Positions 30,733 through 40,100 of a DNA stretch of 64,000 bases are shown piece after piece. The translations under genes were made by a program, and so were the position numbers. Location: NCBI GenBank assembly GCA_028285495.1, contig JANQPB010000044.1:310001-374000 (forward strand), read 5' to 3'. Under the pieces are notes generated by a model. The model saw nothing but the letters and a program-made list of their open reading frames with translations, was not told the DNA's origin and did not search any database. How positions within the stretch are numbered: position 1 is the stretch's first letter; each line of letters starts with the position of its first letter. This DNA comes from Acidimicrobiales bacterium. GTDB lineage: Bacteria; Actinomycetota; Acidimicrobiia; Acidimicrobiales; SZUA-35.

Positions 30733-31644
30733 ATGTCGAGACCCCCGAGCTGGTTCACCGGTGCGATCGCCTCCCGGCCCGAGTTCCACGCCGTCGACGT
30801 CGACGGCTGCCGCATCAACTACCTGTGCTGGGGTGACCCCGATGACCCCGGCCTGATCCTGCTGCACGGCGGCGCGGCCCACGCCCACTGGTGGTCGTTC
30901 ATCGCCCCCCAGTTCACATCGACCCGCTCGCACCGCTACTTCGTGGTCGCCCCCGACCTGTCCGGGCACGGCGACAGCGGCCGCCGCGAGCACTACTCGA
31001 TGGAGACGTGGGCCGACGAGATCATGGCCGTCGCCCGCCACGCCCGGGTCCAGGGCCGACCGATCGTCGTCGGTCACTCGATGGGCGGTCACGTCGCCAT
31101 CGCCGCCGCCGCCCGCCACGGCGACGAGCTCGACGGCGCCATCATCGTCGACGCCCCCGTGCGCCAGCCCGACCCCGAGTCGGAGGAGGGTGAGCGGGGC
31201 CGCATGTTCCGCAACCCCAAGACCTACCCGGACCTGGAGACGGCGCTCGAGCACTTCCACCTCCAACCACCCCAGCCGGTGACCAACGACTACGTGGTCG
31301 AGCACATCGCCCGCCACTCGCTCCGAGAGGTCGAGGGCGGGTGGACCTGGAAGTTCGACCCGGCGGTGTTCGTGCGGGAGCGCTACCAGACCAACGACTA
31401 CCTCAGGCAGACCCGTTGCCGGCTGGCGCTGATGCACGGTCAGCTCAGCGACCTGGTGACGACCGAGGTCCAGTCGTACATGGAGGAGCTGACCGGGCGG
31501 AACGCGCCGATGGTCGAGATCCCCCAGGCCTACCACCACATCCCGCTCGATCAGCCGCTCGCCCTGATCAGCGCCATCCGGGCGATCCTGGCCGACTGGC
31601 AGCACTCGGTCGACAAGAAGCGCCTCCGGGACCTGACCGCCTGA
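30733..31644 (+). CDS. Alpha/beta-hydrolase
   Basis: The 303-aa product is a canonical alpha/beta-hydrolase: LILLHGGAAHAHWW (oxyanion loop), VVAPDLSGHGDSGRR, the intact nucleophile elbow VVGHSMGGHVAIA, and a late YHHIPLDQP with the catalytic His. Family members include haloalkane dehalogenases, epoxide hydrolases and esterases; the Ser nucleophile argues for an esterase or lactonase. The conserved start is the ATG at 30733; the open frame extends 43 codons further into the non-coding RNA region but that part lacks coding character. Convergent with the cyclic-nucleotide-binding gene. Confidence 0.88.
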   Translation: MSRPPSWFTGAIASRPEFHAVDVDGCRINYLCWGDPDDPGLILLHGGAAHAHWWSFIAPQFTSTRSHRYFVVAPDLSGHGDSGRREHYSMETWADEIMAVARHARVQGRPIVVGHSMGGHVAIAAAARHGDELDGAIIVDAPVRQPDPESEEGERGRMFRNPKTYPDLETALEHFHLQPPQPVTNDYVVEHIARHSLREVEGGWTWKFDPAVFVRERYQTNDYLRQTRCRLALMHGQLSDLVTTEVQSYMEELTGRNAPMVEIPQAYHHIPLDQPLALISAIRAILADWQHSVDKKRLRDLTA

Positions 31645-31682
31645 CGGACCGAGCCGCGGACGCGGGCGGGCACGGCCCCCGC

Positions 31683-32690
31683 CTATGACGGCTCGTCGTG
31701 CTCGCGGCGGTGCATCGTCCGCAGTTGCTCGAGGTCGCCCCGGTCGAACGCCTCGACCGTGGCCTCGACGAACTTGACCGGCGTGAGGGCCCGCACCGTG
31801 GCGGTGCGGCGGCCGTCCTCGAGGAACGCCCGCTCGCCGATCACGCAGCCGGGACCGCACTCGGCCACGACCCGCCCGTCGACGTCGATCTCGACCATCC
31901 CGTCGATCAGCAGCCCGAGCGAGTCGGCCGGCTGACCCTCGACCATCAGCTCGTCGCCAGGGGAGAAGCGACGGATCGACGGCCGGCGGGTTCCCCGCAT
32001 GATCGCCGTCGACAGCTCGCGCTCCAGCTCGCTCTCGGGCGTCGACGCCAGCAGCGCGCGCTCGCTGTCACCCCACGGCGTGTCCTGGTCGTGCATCCCC
32101 GAGGTCCACTGGCCGAAGTCGATCGTGGCCGACTTGCCGACCAGCGCACCGTCGGCGCCGTAGAACCAGTGGCGGGGGAAGGCGCTGGCCCCGCGGCCCT
32201 CGGCCGACACCGAGCCGTCGGCGCCGAGCGTGATGGCCAGCGTGGTCCACGCCGTCGGCGACCGGAGACGGGGCCGACCGACCGATCCGGTCCTCCGGGG
32301 CAGCGGGGCGCCGGTTCGGCCGCCCGCGGTCTGGACGAGCGTGACCGAGCCGTCGCCCTCCTCGGTCGAGCGGATCTCGGGGAACGCGATGGCCGGCACC
32401 TTCAGGGTGATCGCCCGCAGGTCGACCTCGGTCGGCGCCACCATCCCACCGCCCGAGACGCCGCAGTCGACGAGCCCGCCGGCGTCGTCGAACTCGGCCC
32501 AGGCGACGAGGTGGTTGGCGAACCGGCAGCGCCCGGCGGCCACGAAGGCCTCGAGGTCGTCGTCGAGCCGATCGGGGGGCGGCTCGTCGTAGCGCCCGAT
32601 GCCGGCGTCCATCGGCAGGCGCATGAGCCCGGTCATCGCCTCGGACGGGATCCAGCTGATCGACGTGAACGCCGTCTCGACGCGAGTCAC
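31683..32690 (-). CDS. Protein with C-terminal cyclic-nucleotide-binding (CNB/Crp-type) domain
   Basis: From the GTG at 32690 the product is 335 aa. Residues 1-215 form a beta-rich domain I do not recognise functionally (TSISWIPSEAMTGLMRLP, VDCGVSGGGMV, FPRHWFYGADGALVGKS). Residues 235-330 are a CNB domain: RRFSPGDELMVEGQPADSLG, then the phosphate-binding cassette GERAFLEDGRRTATV (285-299) with the Glu and Arg needed for cNMP binding. No DNA-binding helix-turn-helix follows, so it is not a Crp-type transcription factor. It is the last gene of the cluster with the cyclase and the caspase, 46 bp after the 85-aa gene, so a cAMP receptor role is a reasonable inference. Confidence 0.8.
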   Translation of the reverse strand: MTRVETAFTSISWIPSEAMTGLMRLPMDAGIGRYDEPPPDRLDDDLEAFVAAGRCRFANHLVAWAEFDDAGGLVDCGVSGGGMVAPTEVDLRAITLKVPAIAFPEIRSTEEGDGSVTLVQTAGGRTGAPLPRRTGSVGRPRLRSPTAWTTLAITLGADGSVSAEGRGASAFPRHWFYGADGALVGKSATIDFGQWTSGMHDQDTPWGDSERALLASTPESELERELSTAIMRGTRRPSIRRFSPGDELMVEGQPADSLGLLIDGMVEIDVDGRVVAECGPGCVIGERAFLEDGRRTATVRALTPVKFVEATVEAFDRGDLEQLRTMHRREHDEPS

Positions 32691-32736
32691 CGGACCGCCG
32701 CCGGGATCATGGCAACGGGGATCCGGCCGCAGGCCG

Positions 32737-32994
32737 TCACTGGCCGAGGCTCCGACCCCGGCCGCCGTCGTCACCCGGCGCCTCGTCCTCGTCGTCGAAC
32801 GCCGCGTCGTCGCCGGCCGCCGCCGGCGAGAACTCCCACGACGCGCCAGGGGGCGAGACCAGGAGGATCGATCGACCCGGGGCCAGGGTGGCGATGTGCC
32901 GGCTGGTTCCCCCCAGCGTCATCACCACCGCGATCGGGCCCTCGGTCGCCGGATTGGTCAGCTCCACCACCACCACGTCTGCTGCGCTTGTCAT
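32737..32994 (-). CDS. Small protein (85 aa) coupled to the caspase gene, unknown function
   Basis: The ATG at 32994 overlaps the stop codon of the caspase gene (ATGA), so translation is coupled. The protein is beta-rich for its first 60 residues (VVVVELTNPATEGPIAVVM, HIATLAPGRSILLVSPPG) and ends in an acidic tail (DDAAFDDEDEAPGDD). No signal peptide, membrane helix or known motif is visible. The tight link suggests that it acts with the caspase, for example as a regulator, substrate or chaperone; this is only inference. It is unlikely to be a shadow because its frame and codon use fit the operon. Confidence 0.65.
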   Translation of the reverse strand: MTSAADVVVVELTNPATEGPIAVVMTLGGTSRHIATLAPGRSILLVSPPGASWEFSPAAAGDDAAFDDEDEAPGDDGGRGRSLGQ

Positions 32995-35900
32995 CTGCCT
33001 CTCCTTTTCTCGTAGATCTCGAGCCGCGGGATCTGCTGGCCCTCGATGCGGGCCTTGGGGCGCTGCTTGACGTGCTCCCAGCCCCGCCGGCTGGTCCACT
33101 GGTCGAGCGCATCCTGCACGCCGCCGATCAGGGTCAGCAGCGACAGCGACTCGCCGGTCCGGTCGACGGCGTCGACCTTCTTGAGGATGGCGTGGGTGAA
33201 GAAGCCGTGGCCGACCCTCGTGCGGGGGCGGCCGGTGCGCTCGTACGGCACCAGCAACTCGTGCTCCCAGGCCTTCTCGTCACTGGTGGTGGCGCTGACG
33301 ATGTAGAGGGTGCGGTCGCGGGCGAGCTGGAGCTGCTTGGCCAGCTCGACCGGGTTGCTCCGCTCGTAGAGGCCGGGCAGCACGGCACCCGAGTGGCAGG
33401 CGTCGATCAGCACGATCACCTCGGCGTTGAGCCCCGAGAGGGTGCGCCCGATCAGGTCGAAGTCGACGCCGGTCTCGGGCACCCGATCGTCGTCGTGGTC
33501 GTGGGCGACCATGAAGAAGCGGTCGCCGGTGCCGTTGTCGCCCCGGTGGGTGATGCCGTGCCCGGCGAAGAAGAAGAGAGCGACGTCGCGGGACCGGACG
33601 TTGCGGGCCAGCTTGTCGGCGGTTCGGGCCTTGACCGCCTCTTCGAGCTCGGTCAGGGCGGCCTCGATGCCGGCCTTCGTGGCCGCGCCGTCGACCAGGA
33701 CCCGGCGCCACACGTTGGCGAAGGCGCCGCTGCGGTTGGCCGAGAAGCGGCTGCCGACCTCGAGGGCGTCATCGGCGGCGTAGCGGAGATCGGCCAGCGG
33801 GCCCCGGTCGTTGACCAGATCGGAGACCCCGATCGACAGCAGGAACAGGTGGGGCGGCTCCTCGGTCGGCCGCGGCGGCCGAGCGGACAGGCCGGGTCCG
33901 CCGGCGGCCCTGGCCCTCGACGCCGGACCGGGCTGGCTCGGGGCCGACTCGTGCGGTCCGGGAGGAGCGGCCTGGAGGGCGTCCATCTGCGGGGGCGCAT
34001 CGGCGCCGGACCGCACGGTGTGCTCGACCGGCGGGTGGTCCTCGTCGTCGAACGGCTCGATCGCCTCGATCGTGACGCTGTCGTCGCCGCCGGGACCGGG
34101 ATCGTCGAGCGGCGGGGCCGGCACAGGGTCGTCGAGCTCCGGCCCCGGGTCGTCGCCCGGCTGGCGGGGGCCGAAGGTCAGGCGGGTCTCGGCCACCGAC
34201 CAGGTCCCGCTGTCGTCGGTTGCGTCGATCCGGAGCACGTTCTCACCCCGGACGACGGGGAGGTCGATGGCGACGTCGACCCGGGCCGGAGCGACGACCG
34301 TGGCCCGCCAGAGGTCGACCTCGTTGCCGGTGGCGACCAGTTCGGTGTCGGACTCGCCGGTGGTGGCCAGGTCGAAGCGGACCGAGCCGGTGATGACCTC
34401 GACCGGCGGTGGCCCGGTCGCGATGACCGACGCTGCGACCGGCGGCTCGACGTCGTCGTCCCAGTCGGGGTCGCCCGAGATCACGATGGCCTCGTCGGGA
34501 ATCGGGTCGACCCACTCCCCCACGTCGGTGTCGGCGCCGAGGTCGGCGTCGGTCCCGAGCCCGGCCGGGGCGACGACGACGGCCTCCTCGACCGGTCCCA
34601 TCGGGCCCGAGACGGCCCAGGGGCGGCGGCGGGCGAACCCGGGGGGGCGGTCGCCGGCGGTCGCCGGCTCGTCGTCGCCTCCCGGTCGGCGAAGCGACTC
34701 GACCTGCGGGGTGGCCTTGGCCACCTCGTTCTCGGCCACGATGCGGATCTCGTTGGCGCCCGGATCGAGCCAGACCCACGCCTCGTACTCGTCGTCGCCC
34801 GGACCACCGGGGCTGGCCTCCCAGACGGGCATGCCGTTGTGCACGATGGCCACCCGGGTGGCCGGGGGGCCACCGACGTCGACCACCCGGAACCGCACGT
34901 TGGCCGCGTCGTCGTCCTCGACGATCTCGACGTCGTCGATGACCGGCGGCAGGTTCTCGGCCGGGTCGAACTCGGGCACGTCGCGGGTGGCGAGCGCCTC
35001 GGCCTCGCTGCCGCAGCGGAGGATCTCGCGGATGACCGCCGGGCGGTAGAAGTGGCGGGAGAAGCGGTCGGCGGTGAAGGCCAACGGGACCTCGGTCTCC
35101 CCCCGGTCGAGGTGGAACACCAGGTGCCGATCGCCGGTGGTGCTGGCCGTGTAGTAGCCGCCCTGGCTCCACAGCACCCACTCGCCGTCGGTCGTGACGA
35201 ACAGGCTGAGCGTCGGTTGGACGATGCCGTCCGGGTCGTCGGGGTCGCCGTCGAGGTCGTCGAGCCCGAGGTGGTCGAGTGACCAGAGGCGGACCGTCTG
35301 GTCGTCGCCGCCGACCACCAGCCAGCGATCGTCGACGGCGATGTCGAGGACCCGGCCCCCGACGGCCAGCAGCCGGCCGACCAGCTCGCCGGCGTCGGTC
35401 TCCCGGAGCAGCCGCAGGTGCCCGTCGCGCTCGGCGACCGCCATCGCCTCGGCTCCGACGAAGCTCCAGGCGGTGGGGGTGCTGGTCGGGTAACGGTCAT
35501 GGCCGGTCAGGCGCCGGCCGGCCGGGCTCAGGACGAGGTGCGGGTCGCCCTCGCTCTCCTCGACGGTCAACAGGTCGACCCGGGTGCCGTCGGTCGTGAC
35601 CACGTCCCGCTCGTGCCGCCGGCGGCTGGCTCGACCCCACGCGGTCTCGTCGCCGAGGTGATCGCCGGCCCGGTCGTCGAGGCGGTCGACGGTCGGGTCG
35701 ATCAGGTCGGGGATGGCCAGGTCGAACCAGTCGACGCCGGCCGGTGATCCGTTGCCGACGCGCTCGAACTCGTCGTCGAACTGATCGAAGAACTCGGCGA
35801 CACCCTCGTCGAGCGGATGCTCGAAGCCGATCCTGGTCCCGTCTATGCCGACCGCCGTCACCGAGCGTCCGACGCCGGCGATGGTGGCGTCGGCCGCCTC

Positions 35901-37070
35901 GGCGTCGAGCCGGGGGTCCTCGGGGAACGTCCATGCCGCCCACTCGTCGATCCACTGCCCGGTGCCGCCGGCCGAGACGACGGTGCCCCGGTCGAGGAAG
36001 CCGACCGCGTCGGCCTCGGCGTCGTACAGCCGGCCCCCGATCGGCTCGAACAGCGCCGACTCGCCGTCGCCGCCGCCCGTCCGGTCGGCACCGCCCGACG
36101 TGATGTCGTGCACGGTGACCACCGACAGGCCACGGATGCGGGACCCGACGACCAGCCGATCGCCCTGGTCGGTGAAGGCGACGCTGCCGCCCCGGCCGCC
36201 GCCGGCGTCGGCCACCGGCCTGGCCGAGCCGCCGGCGAGATCGCAGATCAGCACCGGGCCACCGCGCCCGGCGAGCGCCAGCCGGTCCGACCGGATCGCC
36301 AGGCGGTCGATCGGGCCGAGGTCGGGCAGCGCCAGACCACCGGCTTCGGCCCGGAGCTCGAAGGAGGCGGGTTCGAGCCGACCATCGACCAGGTCGAAGG
36401 CCCGTATGCCGCCGGCGAGCGACGCCACGACGGCCCGGGGCACGCCGTCGCAGTCGCCGACGGCCAGGGCGACGGGTTCGTGATCGAGCTCGACGCGGGC
36501 GGCGGCCCCGGACGGCCAGGCGACGGCGTCCGGTCCGGCGGCCGGGTCGTCGGCGGCCAGGGCCAGCAGCTCGCGTTCCCCGGCCACCACCAGCCACTCG
36601 CCCGCCGGGTCGTAGGCGGCCGCCCGGATCGGTTCGGGCCATCGGTAGGTCCGCACGATCGGCCGGGAGGCCGGCCAACGGTCGTCGGCGCTGGCCGCTG
36701 CGGCCTGGGTGTTCCGACGGGAGGTGCCGGCGGTCAGGTCCGGTCCGAGGCGGGCGTCGAGGTCGCAGATCCACAGCAGGCTCGACCAGTCCTGGCCCCC
36801 TCCGGTCGGATCGGCGGCCACCCGGTCGTCGACGGCGATGGCCAGCAGGTGGCGCTCGGGATGCAGGGCGGCGACGGGTCGGCCGGTCCGGCCGCGACCG
36901 GGACGACCGATGACGGTCCAGCGGGCGGTCGGCCGGCCGGGCTCCCAGACCCGGACGCGCCGGTCGCAACCGACGGTCACGAAGAAGCCGCCGTCGCCGG
37001 GCACGAGGATCGACGTGACGGCACCCCGATGGGTACCGGGATCGATGGCCGGCTCGAGTTCCGCACGCAT
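32991..37070 (-). CDS. WD40-type propeller plus C14 caspase-like peptidase
   Basis: The 1359-aa protein begins with WD40-like repeats (residues 10-660; for example HRGAVTSILVPGDGGFFVTV then CDRRVRVWEPG, and WLVVGGDDQTVRLWSLDHL), has a middle with Ig-like beta domains (FRVVDVGGPPATRVAIVHNG, WLDPGANEIRIVAENEV), a Pro/Asp linker and a C-terminal caspase domain from about residue 1085. The catalytic dyad is present: His1171 in FFFAGHGITH and Cys1225 in LIDACHSGAV. Such bacterial orthocaspases usually cut after Arg or Lys. No signal peptide is seen, so it is probably cytosolic. It lies 102 bp after the cyclase gene on the same strand. Confidence 0.9.
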   Translation of the reverse strand: MRAELEPAIDPGTHRGAVTSILVPGDGGFFVTVGCDRRVRVWEPGRPTARWTVIGRPGRGRTGRPVAALHPERHLLAIAVDDRVAADPTGGGQDWSSLLWICDLDARLGPDLTAGTSRRNTQAAAASADDRWPASRPIVRTYRWPEPIRAAAYDPAGEWLVVAGERELLALAADDPAAGPDAVAWPSGAAARVELDHEPVALAVGDCDGVPRAVVASLAGGIRAFDLVDGRLEPASFELRAEAGGLALPDLGPIDRLAIRSDRLALAGRGGPVLICDLAGGSARPVADAGGGRGGSVAFTDQGDRLVVGSRIRGLSVVTVHDITSGGADRTGGGDGESALFEPIGGRLYDAEADAVGFLDRGTVVSAGGTGQWIDEWAAWTFPEDPRLDAEAADATIAGVGRSVTAVGIDGTRIGFEHPLDEGVAEFFDQFDDEFERVGNGSPAGVDWFDLAIPDLIDPTVDRLDDRAGDHLGDETAWGRASRRRHERDVVTTDGTRVDLLTVEESEGDPHLVLSPAGRRLTGHDRYPTSTPTAWSFVGAEAMAVAERDGHLRLLRETDAGELVGRLLAVGGRVLDIAVDDRWLVVGGDDQTVRLWSLDHLGLDDLDGDPDDPDGIVQPTLSLFVTTDGEWVLWSQGGYYTASTTGDRHLVFHLDRGETEVPLAFTADRFSRHFYRPAVIREILRCGSEAEALATRDVPEFDPAENLPPVIDDVEIVEDDDAANVRFRVVDVGGPPATRVAIVHNGMPVWEASPGGPGDDEYEAWVWLDPGANEIRIVAENEVAKATPQVESLRRPGGDDEPATAGDRPPGFARRRPWAVSGPMGPVEEAVVVAPAGLGTDADLGADTDVGEWVDPIPDEAIVISGDPDWDDDVEPPVAASVIATGPPPVEVITGSVRFDLATTGESDTELVATGNEVDLWRATVVAPARVDVAIDLPVVRGENVLRIDATDDSGTWSVAETRLTFGPRQPGDDPGPELDDPVPAPPLDDPGPGGDDSVTIEAIEPFDDEDHPPVEHTVRSGADAPPQMDALQAAPPGPHESAPSQPGPASRARAAGGPGLSARPPRPTEEPPHLFLLSIGVSDLVNDRGPLADLRYAADDALEVGSRFSANRSGAFANVWRRVLVDGAATKAGIEAALTELEEAVKARTADKLARNVRSRDVALFFFAGHGITHRGDNGTGDRFFMVAHDHDDDRVPETGVDFDLIGRTLSGLNAEVIVLIDACHSGAVLPGLYERSNPVELAKQLQLARDRTLYIVSATTSDEKAWEHELLVPYERTGRPRTRVGHGFFTHAILKKVDAVDRTGESLSLLTLIGGVQDALDQWTSRRGWEHVKQRPKARIEGQQIPRLEIYEKRRGR

Positions 37071-37172
37071 GGTGCCAGCAGTCTTGTGGGTTCACCCCAC
37101 GGTGGCAACCGCAGACCTGCCCACCAGCATGTCGCCGGGAGGAGGCTCAACCAGCTGGGCGCGGTCGGTGCG

Positions 37173-40100
37173 CTAGCGGGGCAGGGGGATCATCGGCATG
37201 GCCTCGACGCCGAGGCGACCGAGCACCGCCTCGGCCTCGGCCCGGGTCCGGCGGGCCGAGCGTCCGCGCCCGAGGTCCTCCTCGGCCTCGGCCTGACCGA
37301 CGAGGGCCCTGGCGTGCCCGAACAGGTACACGCCGTCGGTCTCCCCCGCCGCGGCGGCCAGGTGGACGAGCGCCTCCTCGGGTCTGGCCTGCTGCAGCAG
37401 GGCGTACCCCCGCAGCAGCGCCGGCCGGCCGAGCAGCCGGGGCGGCACGTCGTCGATCGGCTGCAGGCGATCGGCGCCATCGAGTACGTCGCCGGATCGG
37501 CCGTCGGCCAGATCGGCGGCCAGCCACAGCAGCGCCATCTCGTAGTGGTCGGTCCGGCTGCCGGCGACCGCGAACCGAGCATCGGCCGAGGTCAGCCACC
37601 GGCGCCCCTCCTCGACCCGGCCGGCGTGGACCTCGAGCCGGCCGAGCTCCAGCTCGATCCAGGCCACCACCGCCCCGCCCCCGCCGTAGCTGGCCTGCCG
37701 TCGCAGCTCGTCGAGCAGGGGGCGGGCCTCGTCCCACCGGCCCTGATCGCCGAGCAACACCGCCCGGTTGACGGCGAGGTACCGCCGCCGCTGGTCGTCG
37801 CCCACCCGGTCGGCCAGTTGCATGCCCTGCTCGTAGTGGCGGATGGCCTCGTCCCACCGGCCGCCGTCCTGCAGGTCGAGCCCGATGTTGTTGTGGCCGC
37901 TGATCAACACCCTGGTGTCGCCGGCGGCGGTGGCCACGTCGATCAGCTCCTCGGCCGCGGCCTCGCGCTGGGGCCTGGCCCGGTCGGCCAGGACGACGTG
38001 ACGGGTGAGCAGCGCCGGGGCCTCGGGACCGGGCTGGCCGGCGGCGTTGGCCTCGGCGATGGCCCGATCGGCGGCGGCGAGCGCCTCGTCCGGCTCGGCG
38101 TTGCGCCAGTGGAGGCTGGCGAGACCGGCGGCAACCCAGGCCCTGGCCTCGGCCCGCCGCCGTTCGTCGTCGTCGGGGGCGGTATCGAGCTCGTCGAGCT
38201 CCCGCTCGAGCCAGCCGATCCCGGTGTCGAACGAGCCGTCGTGCTCGGCCCGGACATAGGCGTAGCGGAAGGCGAGGCGGGCCCGTTCGACGGACGGGGG
38301 GAGCCGGTCCAGGATCCGCTGCCCGACGGCGACCGCCTCGGCCTCCTCGCTGGCCGCCACCAGGGCGCCGAACAGCTCGATCATCGCCTCGGTGATCGAC
38401 GCCTCGTCGACCGCGGCCGGGCCGGCCCGCTCCCCCGCCGCCACCGCACGGTCGAGGTGGCGGGCCATCTCCGCCATCAGGCCGAGCTCGCGGGCCCGCT
38501 CGGCCGCCCGCTGGCTGGTGGTCCAGCAGTCGTGGTCGTTGCCGGCCTGCTCGTGGTGCCAGGCCAGCTCGCCCGGGTCGGCCTCCTCGCGCTCGAGCAG
38601 GTCGGCAACCAACCGGTGGAGGTGGCGGCGGCGCTCGGTCGACAACCCGCCGTAGGCGACCTGGTGGACCACGCCCGACCGGAACGTGTACCAGCCCTCG
38701 CCGGCGGCGTCGACCAGTCTGGCCAGGCGGTTCGGGAAAGTCGTGAGGCCGTCGATCAGGTCAGGCCCGGCACCGTCGGCGGCCAGGATCGCCCGCAGGC
38801 GGGGCAGCGAGAAGCGACGACCGAGCACCGCCGCGGTCCGCAGCAGCAGCCTGGGCTCGTGGCCGAGCCGGTCGATGCGACCGGTGACCAGCGACTCGAT
38901 CGATTGCAGGTCGGCGGTCGGCGAGCCGCCCGGTGCGCCGCCGCGGCGCACCGACCGGTCGGCCTGGACCAGCTCGATGGCGAACCGCGGGTTGCCGCCC
39001 GACAGCTCGGCCAGCGCCTGCTGGCGGGCCGCCGGCAGATCGCCGAGCTCGTCGACGAGGGTGCGGGCGGCATCGATCGGGAGCGGGCCGAGGGTCAATG
39101 TCTCGCCGCCCTCGATGCCGGGTCGGTCTGGGCGGGTCGAGCTGAGCAGCAGCCAGGGCCGCTCGGGGCAGCGATCGGCGATGGCCTGGCAGAGGGCGAG
39201 CGATGCCGGATCGGCGTGGTGCAGGTCCTCGGCCACCAGGCCGGTCGGACCGGTCAGCGTCGAGCTCAGCGCGGAGGCCAGCTCCTCGATCGCCCTGGCC
39301 TGGCGGAACTCGTCGTCGATGGCGGCGGTCGCCTCGGTGTCGTCGGCGTCGAGCCCGAAGGCCGGAGCGACGAGCGGCAACCAGGGCACGACGTCGGGCG
39401 CGACCCGCTCGAGCCAACGGGCGAGGGACTCGGTCGCCTGCTCGCCGTCGCCGTCGACGGCGGCCAGCGCCCGCAGCGCCGGGGCCACCGCGGCGTAGGG
39501 GGCGGGCCCGGCCAGTCGTCGGATCAGGTCGAGCCGCAGCACGCCGACCGGCAGGTCGCCGGCGACCTCGGCGATCAGCCGCGACGCCCCGACCCCGGAC
39601 TCGCCGACGAGCCCGATGGCGGCCCCCCGGCCCCGCCTGGCCTCGTCGAGGGCCCCTCGCAGTCTGGCCAGCTCCTCGTCACGGCCGACGAACTCGGGGT
39701 CGACCTCCGACGTGCGGAGCTCGACGGCGGGGCCGAGCAACCGGTGCACCGTGACCGGCGCCAGCCGACCGCGGACCAGGATCGGGGGCAGCTCGCCGGT
39801 CGGGTACCGGCCGCGGGCCCCGTCGAGCACGGGCTGCGACACGGCGATCGTTCCCGGTTCGGCCTTGCCCTGGAGCCGGGCCGCGAGGTTGGTCGGGTCG
39901 CCCATCACGGTGAACGTGCGGCGACGATCGGAGCCGAGGAACCCGGCGTAGACGAGGCCACGGTTGACCCCGGCCCGCATCGACGGGGCGTCCGGTGCGA
40001 GCACGAGCTCGGTCAGGGCCCCGAGCAGGGCGTCGGCGTCGGCGTCACCGGCGGTCGGGGCACCGGCGACCAGGAACAGCTTGGTCCCACCGGTGGTCAC

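Noticed and set aside
30513..30836. Short open frames crossing the terminator into the hydrolase gene
   Set aside because: They pass through the intrinsic terminator, lack the G/C third-position bias and encode no recognisable protein.
31698..35282. 1194-codon open frame on the plus strand
   Set aside because: Antisense to the CNB, small-protein and caspase genes; low-complexity product with no motif.
37086..37100. Small GTGGG/CCCAC hairpin between cyclase and caspase genes
   Set aside because: Only 5 bp with no T-run; such short pairs are common in this composition and do not support a terminator splitting the operon.
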